Shown here one piece after another: positions 1 to 9,299 of a stretch of 16,810 nt of DNA (positions within the stretch are counted from its first letter, which is position 1; each line of letters starts with the position of its first letter). The position numbers were made by a program, and so were the translations under genes. Source of the stretch: Bremia lactucae (taxonomy: Eukaryota; Oomycota; Peronosporomycetes; Peronosporales; Peronosporaceae); NCBI RefSeq assembly GCF_004359215.1, contig NC_090624.1:2968487-2985296 (forward strand), read 5' to 3'. The notes under the pieces are model-generated. The model searched no databases and was not told the origin of the DNA. It was given only the letters and a program-made list of their open reading frames with translations.

Positions 1-590
1 GTTACGCGAGGTATCTATAAAGATACGCTCGCAATACATATTAAATGATATCTATAGAGATAACATTTTAATTGGTAAAAATAGGTATTTGTATTTAATT
101 CTATTAAATATAAATCAGTCTGAAAACTACTTCCTACTTGGTAAGTGCGCACGAGGAGACGGATTACCGCTCCCGTGACGACACTTGACCAGAGTTCTTA
201 GTGTGTTGGGCGAGGTCGCTAACGCGCCCACCACAACTGCCACACTGCACGCAAGAGAAGCAGGTTTAACCGCTTCCTCGCTGTGCTAGGGTGTGTGCCT
301 AGTAGGAGCGTGGCCGCATTACGACGTGCCCGCCTACACCTTGAGACATATAACTATCAGGGGTGACAGTGCGAGTTGCTATCTTTCTCTTCAACTTGCT
401 TCATATTCACGCCATGCAATAGTATACTCACCAAGCAAGCATAATACTTAATGTACTTTTCCCACTTTGTATTCGTCTCTAGAATAATGCAAGCTAGACC
501 GGATTTCATATACCTGCATAATGAGTGCGCGCGTTACTTTACCGTACGAAGCAGCTACTTTATATCCCCTTTGTTTAAGCATGCTGTCAG
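1..590. other. AT-rich flank without a recognisable gene
   Basis: No open frame here resembles a known protein; the 64-codon minus-strand frame near 448-642 has no recognisable motif. The only structure I can support is the LTR-like fragment at 71-338, listed separately. The last bases before 591 (gtcag) are the natural candidate for one side of a 5-bp target-site duplication of element M1, but the other end of M1 is missing, so this cannot be tested here. Confidence 0.5.
71..338 (+). repeat. LTR-like repeat fragment, copy 1 (type B)
   Basis: This stretch aligns with 11516-11783 over 268 bases with no net length change, starting at attggtaaaaatag and ending at cgcctaca. Shared landmarks include taagtgcgc, ttaccgctcccgtgacgac, gcacgcaagagaagc and gcgtggccgcatta. 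The copies differ by many substitutions, so both are old. In the right-hand copy the match runs straight into the 58-base tail that ends the main LTR family, which suggests it is part of an LTR. In this copy the sequence after 338 is unrelated, so the LTR 3' end is lost. Confidence 0.75.
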
Positions 591-1028
591 TGTAACGGGG
601 CACTACTGACTTGTACTGCTTCAGTATAAGTCCACTTCGCACTGCCTCAGTGCGATTGGTGCCTCACGTCACTTTACGTACACTAGTACGTGCAGAGAAA
701 GACTCTCTTTAAAACACTTGCGTTAAAGAGGATTAATTAATAACTGTATTTATAAATTAAGTTCTTCTTGTCTATCTACCTAATGCTAACTTGAATAATA
801 ATCTAATACAAACATGTAATTAAGTCTTATCTGTCTTTCTCTTTGCGCGGGTCTAGCGCTGACTGAACCGCGAAGAAAGAAGATGTAATAGTCAATATCT
901 ACCAATAAATAAGTCTCTAAAATATTACCATGTAAAGTAATATTCTCCAAATATTATCTACCTTTTAGATAATGTATTAATTAACAAATTTGAAGTCTTA
1001 ATTTCATGTAACGATACACCCCGTTACA
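591..1028 (-). repeat. 3' LTR of M1 (type A LTR, 438 bp, complete)
   Basis: The reverse complement of this stretch matches the LTR at 12130-12567 along its whole length, and both are 438 bp. On the plus strand it begins tgtaacggggc at 591 and ends ccccgttaca at 1028, so both ends carry the TG...CA termini and the 10-bp inverted ends. A purine-rich tract lies directly outside its right edge, marking this as a 3' LTR with the element interior to the right. The body is AT-rich around a GC-rich hairpin-like core (gcgcgggtctagcgctgac). Confidence 0.93.
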
Positions 1029-1042
1029 TCACCCTTCCCTTT
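1029..1042 (-). other. Polypurine tract of M1
   Basis: On the minus strand this reads AAAGGGAAGGGTGA immediately before the TGTAAC start of the 3' LTR. A purine run at this position primes plus-strand DNA synthesis in LTR retrotransposons. Position and composition fit; function is inferred. Confidence 0.8.
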
Positions 1043-1146
1043 AACGGCAATCACTCTGACTGTCATTGGGTAGAGTGGTCACTGTAAGACCACTTTATTA
1101 AAAAGCAATATTAATTGGTCAAAGCCATCATTTTCAATTATATCGC

Positions 1147-2169
1147 ATGGTTAACGAGTCCATGCGTTATGCGAGTAGTGCGGCGCTTTCGGCTTCGGTA
1201 CACCCAGCCGCGGGCGACGCATTATTGTCTCTTTCAGCAGAGTTTCATCTGCCGTAGTATCATCTTCTCCCGCAACACTAGATGTTGCGGGTGCACGTGG
1301 CGAGTCACCACGTCAGTGCGATCCCTCTTTGGAGATTGACTATGAATGCGAGTCGGACATAATGACCGACTCGGGGAGAGTAGAACAGTCGCCTGATCGT
1401 CGTCAGGCAGTTGACTATGAGCCTTCGAATGAGGTGGCTTATTCGAGTAGACGTGCTGGTGGCATTCGCTATAGCATGTTCGGTTCCGACGATAAGGATG
1501 ATTCCTCATCGCCAGCACCGTCTCCCGTGCCGTCGCCCGCACTTATTTCTGTGCGTGGTAATGATGATGGCGTAAGCCATCGAAATAAAGTTCTTCTGGT
1601 ACCCTTGCTTCAGTGGGTACCACTCAGGGGATCTTAGACACTAAAATGTATCGTCTTGCCCCTGAGAAGAAGCCGTGGCTTTTGCCCGAAACAGCTAATT
1701 AATAGCTTGTCTGGAGAGACTGCTCCTCACAAATAATATCCCTTATTTATTGCGACAAAGTATCATGGCCTTGATCCCAGCGCAAAGAACGTTCGCGTTG
1801 AGGGAGAATTTTATCTCGATGCTTTTTAAGCATCGATAGTATAGTGGCAACAATAAGTGAGGTAAAATCTCGTTGATGCAAGCCTGGAGCGCGTGTATTC
1901 GCAATGTCAAAGACATTGGACGCGAAACCTGGCTTCGAACACTTAACGCGATTCGCGTTAAGTTTGAGAAAAGAACTCCAACCGGTGCAAGGTATAAATT
2001 GCATCGGTTGTCACGTTGGGCAGGACTTCCAATTCCTACGTGGAGTGATCCCTGTACGTGTTGTGTCGACACCACGGAACGAGTGAAAAGGGATGTTTAT
2101 TCCCATGCTTCGCCCTGGGGAAGGGCTCGCATCTCTATCGAGATGCGTGATGCGATTGACGCTTTGTAA
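1147..2169 (+). pseudogene. Decayed open frame antisense to M1's 3' region
   Basis: The plus strand, opposite to M1, carries protein-like sequence between the M1 polypurine tract and its chromodomain. An ATG at 1147 opens 36 codons rich in Ala and Ser, ending in TAG at 1255. A second frame, open from well before 1255 to 1637, continues the same character: an acidic stretch (YECESDIMTDSG), then SSRRAGGIRYSMFGSDDKDD and a Pro-Ser run (SSPAPSPVPSPA). After a poorer stretch, 1873-2169 is open for 98 codons (begins MMQAWSACIRNVKDIGRETW) with a second open frame overlapping it. I recognise no domain. It may be an antisense accessory gene of the element, captured sequence, or chance open frames; a joined protein is not proposed. 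The minus strand here shows no gypsy domain. Confidence 0.45.
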
Positions 2170-2176
2170 TCGAATT

Positions 2177-2590
2177 TCACGTGCTAGGGGTGCGTGCTTT
2201 CCGATGGACCTTCGGATCCATCGGATTAGTATCGTCATACTGACGGACGAGGCCCTCAACGTCAACAAATAGCTGGGAACGAGGCTTCCAGCTGTCATGC
2301 GAAGGTGGATAACCGCGACAGCGAACCATATAACTCGTTCGCTGCCCCTTCACATCAAGGTGGTTTAGAATACGTTCCACAAGGAAACATTGACCAACGT
2401 GGGAATCCACCAATGATTGTGGTGGAGGAGGAAAACTTAGATCCGACCCATGTGTCGGATCTAGAGTCGAAGATCGACAAACTCGATTGCTTTCTCCATG
2501 ATTTGGAGGAGGGACTTTATTACGAGCGCGGTAAGCGTCGCTCGTTAGAGCAGACGGTGCAAGCGCATGATATCGAACGGTGATCCAACC
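2177..2590 (-). pseudogene. M1 linker and C-terminal chromodomain
   Basis: The 78-residue minus-strand frame at 2177-2413 contains a clear chromodomain: FLVERILNH, then a charged turn, SYMVRCRGYPPSHDSW and LVDVEGLVRQYDD-like sequence, where the usual aromatic cage appears as Y, C (in place of W in VRWRGY) and W. The stop follows KARTPST. The frame stays open upstream to about 2590 through a proline-rich linker (FPPPPQ). In chromodomain gypsy elements this module at the end of pol reads histone marks and steers integration toward heterochromatin. The Trp-to-Cys change would weaken the cage. This is the only chromodomain in the window; P1 and P2 are cut before it. Confidence 0.85.
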
Positions 2591-2690
2591 GTTCGAAGTG
2601 TGCGTTCTCTATGTTGGAGTACGAACGAAAGTATCACGCTCTTCGTGATGAGCTACCGTCAGCTCATCGCAGTTTCGAGGATTTTCGGAC
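2305..2690 (+). other. Open frame opposite the chromodomain linker, coiled-coil-like
   Basis: On the plus strand, 2305-2583 is open for 92 codons and includes a Leu- and charge-rich segment (DLESKIDKLDCFLHDLEE) with coiled-coil-like spacing. After a one-base shift, protein-like sequence continues to about 2690 (YERKYHALRDELPSAHRSF). It overlaps the minus-strand chromodomain and its linker, which are the better supported coding sequence. It may continue the antisense frame to its left or may simply mirror the codon bias of the minus strand. Confidence 0.3.
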
Positions 2691-2759
2691 CTGACATGAA
2701 AAATTTTCAGATTCAACATGAGAACTGGTTTGTGACCGAATCTTTTAGGGATTTTTAAA

Positions 2760-4110
2760 AAGGGTGGTCAGATCCGTCCTCGAAAGAAACCGCGTACTGA
2801 TGGTACGGGTGGAGCCGACCAACGTAAACCTTAGGATGCGTTCGCATCCTACGTGGCTATTCTACTGTGTACGTATTGCCTCTGCTATGCAGCACACGAA
2901 AAGGCCCAATGAACTTGGGTAGTAGTTTACTGCTACCCACATTAGTGACTACTCGCCTAGGTAAGTTTACAGTAGATAGTAGCACTAGATCATTAATATT
3001 AAATGAATGAACATTTCCTCTTCCATGATTGTCTGCATTCCGTGCCTGACGGTCCACTGCGTTAGCAATAGAATCTTGTACGAAACGGACTACTCATTCT
3101 CGAGGCAGCAGAAATTCCTCTGCTGACTCATTTTTTTTAGTGCGCTTTGTGGATACTGCCATGAGATTTTTCTCATCTTCGATGTCGATCGCTTCGACAT
3201 CGACATCAATCGCGTCGTTGGTAACTTCGACGTGTGATGAGCATGAGCCAGAAATAATTTTGCTCGTGCGAGTCCACCAACCTTAAACTAGAGGATCCCT
3301 CTAATTGGGAGGGTATGCGTGGATGGCGTAAGCCATTCACTAAGAACGGTGTATGAGGTTTAGACGCATGCACCGAATTATTGATGGCGAATTCAATATT
3401 GTTTAAAATTCGCTTTAATTAGGATACGATTGGACGTTACCTCTAAGTGTCGCTACGAGGACGCGATTTACGCGTTCCGTCTGACTATCTGTCTCTGGAT
3501 GATCAGAAGTTGACTTAGTCAGCCGTGTTCCGAGAGAGCGGAACACGGGTTGCTGAAACTCCGCCGCGAACCGTTAATATCTATCGGTGACCGGTTCGCG
3601 GGGTAAACCGTGGAGTTTGAATACCGTGTCGATAAAGACGCGGGCACAGCCCGGAGCCGTGATGACTCTGGTACTGCAGCAAGATGTACCTTCTTGCTGC
3701 ACCTGTCTACAAAAACAAGGATTCCATCGTTATTGTGATCGTATTCGAGAAATTCGAAGACGAAGTCCATCGATACGGACTGCCAACATTCTGCCGGGAG
3801 TGGTAGAGGTTGGAGAGGTGCACGCGATGAAGGGCTAGGCTTCACCCGTTGACATGCCTCGCAAGCACGAATGTACTTGCGCACGAACTGATACTGGTGT
3901 GACCAGTATGAGTTGCGACCTACTGTAACATTAGTTCTCTCACTTCACGATGCCCAATTGTTGATGCATCGTGACACTCATACATGCGCAAGCGCAAATC
4001 GTTGTGAGTCGGGACGACGACACGTGGAGTGTCACCGGCAATGGCTGTGTAGTACAGTAAGCCGTTGCGTGTTGTGTATCGATCGGATGAAGATCAATAT
4101 TAAGCCGCTA
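2760..4110 (-). pseudogene. M1 integrase
   Basis: From right to left on the minus strand: a degenerate HHCC zinc-binding region near 3885-4010 (YECHDA with a later His), its CEACQRVKPSPSS cysteine pair near 3840, the core with SMDF carrying the first catalytic Asp, then a frameshift and a stop inside the second catalytic block (VTDRY, stop, RF), then TERVNRVL carrying the catalytic Glu near 3465. The C-terminal part at 2857-3057 has NDLVLLSTV and KFIGPFRVLH, the GPY/F domain. Integrase would insert the cDNA into the host genome. Stops, frameshifts and the broken core rule out a functional product. Confidence 0.9.
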
Positions 4111-4259
4111 AATCTCTAAAAGATTTATTGGATGGATTCACCAGATGATCCATTAAACGCAGAAGTTCCTTATCTTCTGCGTAGGCTTTCTTATGTCATC
4201 AAACAAAGTTGATAACGGAACACTTGTGATGAGTGTCGCAACAGTGGGATTATTTACAC

Positions 4260-4740
4260 TGTTGGAGTGCACTGCCGATCGAAATCGGATCGGCGTGATA
4301 GCGCATCAGCGACGGCATTAAGGCGTCATGGTTAATATTCATCGGAAAAATTATACTCCGCGAAGAAGGATAGTCACCTCGCCATTCTTTGCGATAGGTG
4401 TGGGCTATTTACGGCCGTGCGTAGTGATGCATAGTCCGTATATACGATGAACGGTCTATCTTCTCGAATATAGACCCTAAATTTAGCCAGAGCATATTCA
4501 TGGCAAGGAGTTCTTTGTCATGCACTGCGTAATTGCGTTTAGCTGGTTGCTGCTGACGTGATTTAAAACTGACGACAAGCTCCGCGCCGTCTGTATCGTT
4601 TTGCATTTACGCATACCCGATTGCGAATCGCTATCGTCCCAGACCACATGGAAGGTCTGTCTTCATCTGCAATCGCGAAGATGGGCGATTGCACCAAGCT
4701 TTGCTTGATTCCTTCAAAGGAACGCTGACAATCAGCATTC
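4260..4740 (-). pseudogene. M1 RNase H domain
   Basis: The minus-strand frame at 4409-4606 reads DTDGAELVVSFKSRQQQPAK and VHDKELLAM, the opening strand-helix region of the gypsy RNase H. Downstream on the same strand, near 4300-4400, RMAR, LSFFAEYNFS and VADALSRR remain recognisable in another frame, with stops between them. RNase H removes the RNA strand of the hybrid during reverse transcription. The usual TDHASL block is damaged here (RTMHHYARP). Confidence 0.85.
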
Positions 4741-4744
4741 CCTG

Positions 4745-5480
4745 GCTATTTCTCGTCGATTTCATGAGACAAGCGAGATGAACTGTCATCTCGGCATAAT
4801 CGCGGGAGTACTTGTGCAAGTACGCCGCTATTCCAAGGAACTCTCTAAGTTTCTTGACATCGACTGGAACTGATCAGTCGTTAATTGCTGCAAGCGAAAG
4901 ACCACTTCTTGAGATTTGCGCACAACTTATGCTTTCGCATAAGTGTAAGTACCTGACGAGCGTAAGTTTTATAAAATTTCACATCCGTCTTTCCGTCCAT
5001 AGCCTGGCAATGGATGAATCATCGTCGAAATAACTCGGTGCGAATTCTCGCACTGGTCTCAACAGATTTGTTACACATCTGTTGAAAGTTGCAGGGGCGT
5101 TACTAAGCCCCTATGGCATTACAAGCCATTCCCAGAGCATCCCACAGGGAGTGCTCACTGCTGTCTACGGGATGTCCCGTTCATGCATAAGAATCTGATA
5201 ATATCCATCCATCAGTTCCATAGAGATGGTACTCTTAGACATACCATCTATGATTACGTCTTTTCTAGGCATCGGCGCTTGAGCCGGTACCGTTGCAGCA
5301 TTCAGTTTATTGAATGCGTGCAGTATCCGCCACCCTCTTGTGGCCTTTTGCACACAGAAGGTCGGAGATATATGTGGGGAGGTTAACTCCCTCACATGGC
5401 CCGCTTTTAATCGATCGATAAAGAATTTATCGATCGTTAGTACTTGTTCACGAAGCAGTGGTCACTGCTTCATGACACAG
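4745..5480 (-). pseudogene. M1 reverse transcriptase
   Basis: The frame at 5165-5395 gives the fingers and start of the palm: SPHISPTFCVQKATRGWRIL, then LNAATVPAQAPMPRKDVIIDG and MELMDGYYQILMHERDIP. The first catalytic Asp of the palm (normally D in DLxxGYxQ) reads Glu in MELMDGYYQ. The YFDD box is intact at 5021-5032. The thumb and connection (YLHKYSRDYAEMTVHL) lie at 4745-4819. Frameshifts separate the pieces, so this copy is dead even though it is the only one of the three with YFDD. Confidence 0.9.
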
Positions 5481-5825
5481 TACTTCGAGCCCGGTTTGAT
5501 CTCGATCTCGTGTCGAGTGCATTTACCCTTAGGCAATTCGCATGAAACTGTTTTGAAAAATACAATTTTAAATTATATGAAATCCTTGTATACAGGATTT
5601 GTCTAAAGTAACTCCCAGTATTAAGTAGCATATCTCTCAATCCGAGTCTTCACATCGAGGACACTTTCGTCCATCGATGAGCTGCTGAGAACCCGTTCGT
5701 TCTCTGCAAAAAATTACCGCTGACCGAATATCGGTTACGTATTCATCTTTTGTGACAAGTGCGCAGATCTGCTTGATTCTGACACTATGCAGATCTCTCA
5801 AGAACCGCTTGGGTTCTACGATTGG
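5480..5825 (-). pseudogene. M1 protease-RT linker, 5' truncated
   Basis: The minus strand aligns with the linker of P1 at about 7490-7800: EPKRFLRDL in M1 against EPKQFLRDL in P1, then TKDEYVTDIRSA against TNDNNVADIWSA, and later the HEIE/HEID block before RT. Similarity stops at about 5825, where P1's LTR starts. This shows that M1 has lost protease, gag and the 5' LTR at this breakpoint. Confidence 0.75.
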
Positions 5826-6120
5826 TTATTTACTTGCTCCGCGGTCCAGTCAGCACTGGACGCACGCAAAGAGAGAGACAAATGAGACTTTATTACATGT
5901 TTTGTATTAGCTTATAATTAAGTAAGTATTAAGTAGATAGGACAGAAGAACTTTAATATATTAATACAGATTTTAAATAACCCCCTTTAAAGCAAGAGTT
6001 CCAAAGAGACTTCCTCTGCTCGTAGCAGTGTACGTGAAGTGACGTGAGGCACCACTCGCACTGAAGCAGTCCGAAGTAGACTTGTACTAAAGCATTACAA
6101 GTCGGCAGTGCCCGGTTACA
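5826..6120 (+). repeat. 5' LTR of P1, truncated at its start (type A)
   Basis: Starting around ttatttacttgctccgcggtcc, this aligns with the second part of the complete LTR at 12130-12567, through ccagtcagc, gtattagcttataattaagt, gtgacgtgaggcaccactcgcac and the tail gtcggcagtgcccggttaca. It ends in CA at 6120 and is followed by the primer-binding site. The first part of the LTR, including its TGTAACGGGG start, is absent; M1 linker sequence occupies that position instead. Confidence 0.9.
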
Positions 6121-6122
6121 CC

Positions 6123-6139
6123 TGGTAGCACTTTGTAGT
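6123..6139 (+). other. Primer-binding site of P1
   Basis: TGGTAGCACTTTGTAGT starts two bases (cc) after the LTR and is identical to the site after the complete LTR of P2. A minus-strand primer site begins TGG, complementary to the CCA end of the primer tRNA. I do not assign the tRNA. Confidence 0.8.
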
Positions 6140-6179
6140 ACGTCCAAGTGTCCGTTCCAGTGTTATCTAGAATCGGAAG

Positions 6180-6350
6180 AAGTCAAAAACAAAAGCAAAA
6201 ACGCAATCGTTGTCAAAGACGGGCCTCTACGCTTATGGGTAAAGTGCTCCGCACCCAGTGCCTCCAAACACTGAGCGAAACGATCGAGCTCCCAATAAAA
6301 ATCTGCGGAGGACGCAGATCTGACGCTGATGCGAAATCGTAACGGCGAGG
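6180..6350 (+). pseudogene. P1 gag remnant around the zinc knuckle
   Basis: The frame reads RNRCQRRAST near 6199-6230, which lines up with the KCNRCQRFGH zinc knuckle in P2's inverted block. One Cys and the His are lost. The gag matrix and capsid region, several hundred codons long in this family, is missing between the primer site and here, so P1 had an internal deletion. A short Lys- and Gln-rich stretch (SQKQKQKRNR) precedes the knuckle. Confidence 0.6.
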
Positions 6351-6514
6351 CGTATCGTCAGAAAAACGGTTGGGGTCAGTAAGTGCGCAGAGCCCTACTG
6401 ATCCAGCACACCCACAAGACTTTGCAAGCCTTTGACGAAAGTTGCTCTTCATACACAGATATTGTATGTAACTGCCTCAGGTGATGAGATTAACATCATC
6501 ACCTTGAAAATAAA

Positions 6515-6850
6515 TGTGGCAAAAAAATGCACTAAAGTCCCTAGTCGATTGTGGCGCGTCGAACAATTTCAATTGACGCCAAACGCTAGAGGATCGCAGA
6601 CTCAAGTTCGTTGAGCGCGGTATCCCTCTAACGAGGATGATAGTGCGCCTAGCAACAGGCGCATTTGTAGCAGTAAAAAAAGTGTAGGTTTCAATCATAA
6701 CACGTAAAAGGGTAAACAGTACGATAACGATTTCATCTTTCTGGATTCGGATGACAAATTTGATGTCATCCTTGGGTTACCATGGCTCAGAAATTACGAG
6801 CCGTGCATAAAGTGGCAGCATCAAGCCGTGACAATGCCTGCCTCTTGTTC
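6515..6850 (+). pseudogene. P1 aspartic protease with DCGAS active site
   Basis: LVDCGASNNF starts at 6541, with the catalytic Asp at 6547-6549, and a TGA follows almost at once. After frameshifts, the C-terminal half is readable: FIFLDSDDKFDVILGLPWL, ending at 6788, then WQHQAVTMP. The hydrophobic ILGLPWL block is the conserved C-terminal motif of retropepsins of this type. Retropepsin cleaves Gag-Pol during particle maturation. The active site has Cys where DSG or DTG is usual; a DCGAS version is, as far as I recall, usual for this oomycete lineage, so it need not be damage. Confidence 0.8.
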
Positions 6851-7780
6851 ATCAGATAGCCAACTGCTGAACGTCTTCGAGCGTCCACAAGCGTGTGAGT
6901 GTCCTATGAGTGAGTGCGATGGCCTCACTTGCGGGTAGGTCGTTAGAATAATTGAATAAGACCTCAGTGTGATTACCCAACACATTGTGAAGTTAGATCC
7001 CGACGGTTGTGTGCACAAGCACTGGCAGCGTCGAAGGTACATTGTTGTAACATGGACATTGTTACCGACGGCTACAGGCAGCGTCGAAGTTCGAACAGTC
7101 GGATAAGTTGAGTGGTACGAAACAAGGATGATTGCTTGAAAAGCAACATCCAGAAACATTTAAATTTCCTGTCTACAAGAGACAGTGCATTAATCCTAGA
7201 TCGACTGGAGAGTCGATTGTAGATGATGTCGCTAAGGATGCGCAACCACAGCTAGAGGCAGTCGGGGAGGATACTCTCCAACAAAATTTCAGGGAATAAG
7301 TCCCCAAGAATCTGTGAAAACAAGTCTCCGGAAACCTGTGGTGAAAGGTTCCCAGGTATATTTGAAAATAAATTCCACAGAGGAAACTGAGACAATAAAT
7401 CTCGTAGTAAGCAATGGATCAAGTGTAGGCGCTTTTACAGTTGATCTAATAGCGCCTCCAAAGTTAATTTCGGAGATAACTCAATTGCCAACGCTTGAAC
7501 CGAAACAGTTCTTGCGTGATCTGGGTAGTGGCAAAGTCAAGCAGCTCTGCGTACGTTTTACAAATGACAACAACGTGGCCGATATTTGGTCGGCAAGTGT
7601 ATTTCCTGAGACCGAACGGGTTTTCAGAAGCACATTAATGAACGAAAATGTCCTCAATGAGAAGACTCGAATTGAACGTCTCACGTCCAAATCCTGGGAG
7701 TTTTGAAGGCAAACCCTCTATATAAAAATTAAAATGGCTTCCCTGTAACAGTATCGTGCGAGTTTTTAAGGACAAAAGCA
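6850..7780 (+). pseudogene. P1 protease-RT linker
   Basis: A 130-codon open frame at 7314-7706 has no recognised domain but aligns with the M1 linker (EPKQFLRDLGSGKVKQLC against EPKRFLRDL). Upstream, 6870-7310 is broken by stops. A tandem-like phrase recurs at 7295-7360: gtccccaagaatctgtgaaa, then gtctccggaaacctgtggtg, giving short repeated peptides. The length of about 300 codons between protease and RT is long for Ty3/gypsy elements. Its role is unknown to me. Confidence 0.55.
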
Positions 7781-7789
7781 CTCGACACG

Positions 7790-8620
7790 AAATCGACCTA
7801 ATTTAGGTTCTTAATACTGTGATATGAAGCATTGGCCATTCCCTCGTGAGCAAGACATAGTGATCAACAAATTATTTGCCGAACGCTTAGCAACGGGCCA
7901 TGTGAGGATATCAACTTCCTCACATAGCTCTCTGACCTTTTATGTGCGTAAAGCCACAGGAGGATGGCGGATAGTGCATGCACTCAATAAACTGAACGCT
8001 GCGACTATACCGGCTCAAAACGGCGATACCACAAATAGACGTAATCAATGATGTTATGTTAAAAAGAACTATGTTTCGTCAAGGGATCTGAGGGATGAAT
8101 TCTATCAGATCCTTATGCGTGAACAAGATATTCCGCTCACAGCAGTAAACGCCCCCCAGCGGAATGCTATGGGAGCGGCTAGTCATGCTACAAGGACTTA
8201 GTAATGCCCCTGCGACATTTAACGGATGTGTAACCAATCTGTTGAGATCGGTGCGAGATTTTGCACTGAGCTATTTTAATGACGTCTTCGCTCATAGCAG
8301 AGCCATGAACGGAAAGTCGGAGTTGAAGTACATCGAACCCAAGTCTGAAAGGTTCTTACACTTATGCGTACGACCAAGTCGTATGCAAATGTCAAGAAGT
8401 CTATATTCGCTGCAAGCGAGATACCACTTCTTGGGTGCATCGTGGGTACGCCCGATCCAGAAACAACGAAGGCGATCACCGATTGGCCTGTACCAGTTGA
8501 TGCAAAGAAACTTAGAAAAGTCCTCGGTTTAGAGGCGTACCTGCACAAGTACTCACGCAATTACGCCGAAATGACTGTACCCCTCTTTCTTCTTTGTTGA
8601 AAAAAGTGTAAGTGGTGGGA
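7790..8620 (+). pseudogene. P1 reverse transcriptase, YFND variant
   Basis: A 75-codon frame at 7824-8051 holds the fingers: HWPFPREQDIVINKLFAERL, GHVRISTSSHSSLTFYVRKA and GGWRIVHALNKLNAATIPAQ. The palm start is damaged (DEFYQILMREQDIPLTAV readable after 8060). The next frame, from 8164, has LQGLSNAPATFNGC. The YFDD box is YFND at 8272-8283, which replaces a metal-binding Asp by Asn. IPLLGCIV and YLHKYSRNYAEMTVPL mark the thumb to 8600. Frameshifts separate the blocks. The copy is inactive. Confidence 0.9.
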
Positions 8621-8624
8621 ACGC

Positions 8625-9090
8625 TGATTGTCAGCGTCCCTTCAAGAGCATCAATAAATGCTCGATGCAATTGCCAATCCTGGCGATTGCTGACCAAGAT
8701 CGACCTTTTCATGTGGTCTGTGACGCCAGCGACGATTTGCATTCGGCTGTGAGTTAATGCGATATGACACAGACGGCGCGGAGCGCGTCGTCTGTTATCG
8801 GTCACGTCAGCTTCAACCAGCTGAACGCAACTATCCTTTGCATCACAAAGAACTCCTTGCCATGAAGTACGCCCTGTCTAAGTTTAGGGTCTATCTCTTG
8901 GAGATAGACCGTTCATCGTATAAACGGACCATGCATCTTTACGCACGGCCGTAATCAGCTTACACCTATCGCAAAGATTGGTGAGATGGTTGTCTTTCGT
9001 CACGAAGTATAACTTCTCCGTGGGGTATAAACCAGGACGAACTAATGTCGTCGCTGATGCCCTTCCGCGCCTGGCCGATTTTGGGCCGGC
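8625..9090 (+). pseudogene. P1 RNase H domain
   Basis: The frame at 8757-8954 reads DTDGAERVVCYRSRQLQPAE then LHHKELLAMKYALSKFRVYL, the family's RNase H core. The TDHASLRTA block is degraded to RTMHLYARP with a stop. The frame at 8978-9169 continues with VRWLSFVTKYNFSVGYKPGR and NVVADALPRL, in which the ADALSRR motif is altered. The D in CDASD near 8720 is preserved in yet another frame. Confidence 0.85.
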
Positions 9091-9299
9091 TAGGCAATCA
9101 AAAGTGAGCATAAGGTCACTGTTTCAAGAATACATGTGTTCTGTCGTCAACATTACTCGACAACGTTAGAAGAGCTAAATAAGAAGATAAGGCTCTTCAA
9201 GGATTGATGGATTACCTTTGAAACCCATCCAAACAAACTTTAAAAGGATTGTCGAAATTGAATAGATCTTCAACAGATCGATACACAACCCGCAATAAT

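Larger units (their letters stand above)
591..5825 (-). mobile_element. M1: truncated, decayed Ty3/gypsy chromodomain retrotransposon
   Basis: Read on the minus strand the order is protease-RT linker, RT, RNase H, integrase, chromodomain, 3' non-coding region, polypurine tract and 3' LTR, which is the standard Ty3/gypsy gene order. The 5' LTR, gag and protease are absent: the element stops at about 5825, in the linker, against the plus-strand LTR of P1. Coding frames are broken by many stops and small indels. The LTR starts TGTAACGGGG and ends CCCCGTTACA, giving 10-bp inverted termini. Degeneration in all domains indicates an old, non-autonomous copy. Confidence 0.9.

Noticed and set aside
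448..642. 64-codon minus-strand frame in the left flank
   Set aside because: It has no recognisable domain and its start of translation lies within the LTR of M1; it looks like a chance open frame.
1743..2298. Minus-strand frames of 85-110 codons opposite 1743-2298
   Set aside because: They mirror the plus-strand frames and carry no gypsy motif.
3182..3240. Possible microsatellite around cttcgatgtcgatcgcttcgacatcgacatc
   Set aside because: The repetition is short and irregular and falls in the acidic linker of M1 integrase, where Asp/Val/Ile codons repeat naturally.
5183..5606. Plus-strand frames of 67-98 codons
   Set aside because: They are antisense shadows of M1 RT, which is clearly coded on the minus strand.
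6821..7159. 112-codon minus-strand frame
   Set aside because: It lies opposite the P1 protease-linker region and contains no motif; the composition does not look protein-like.
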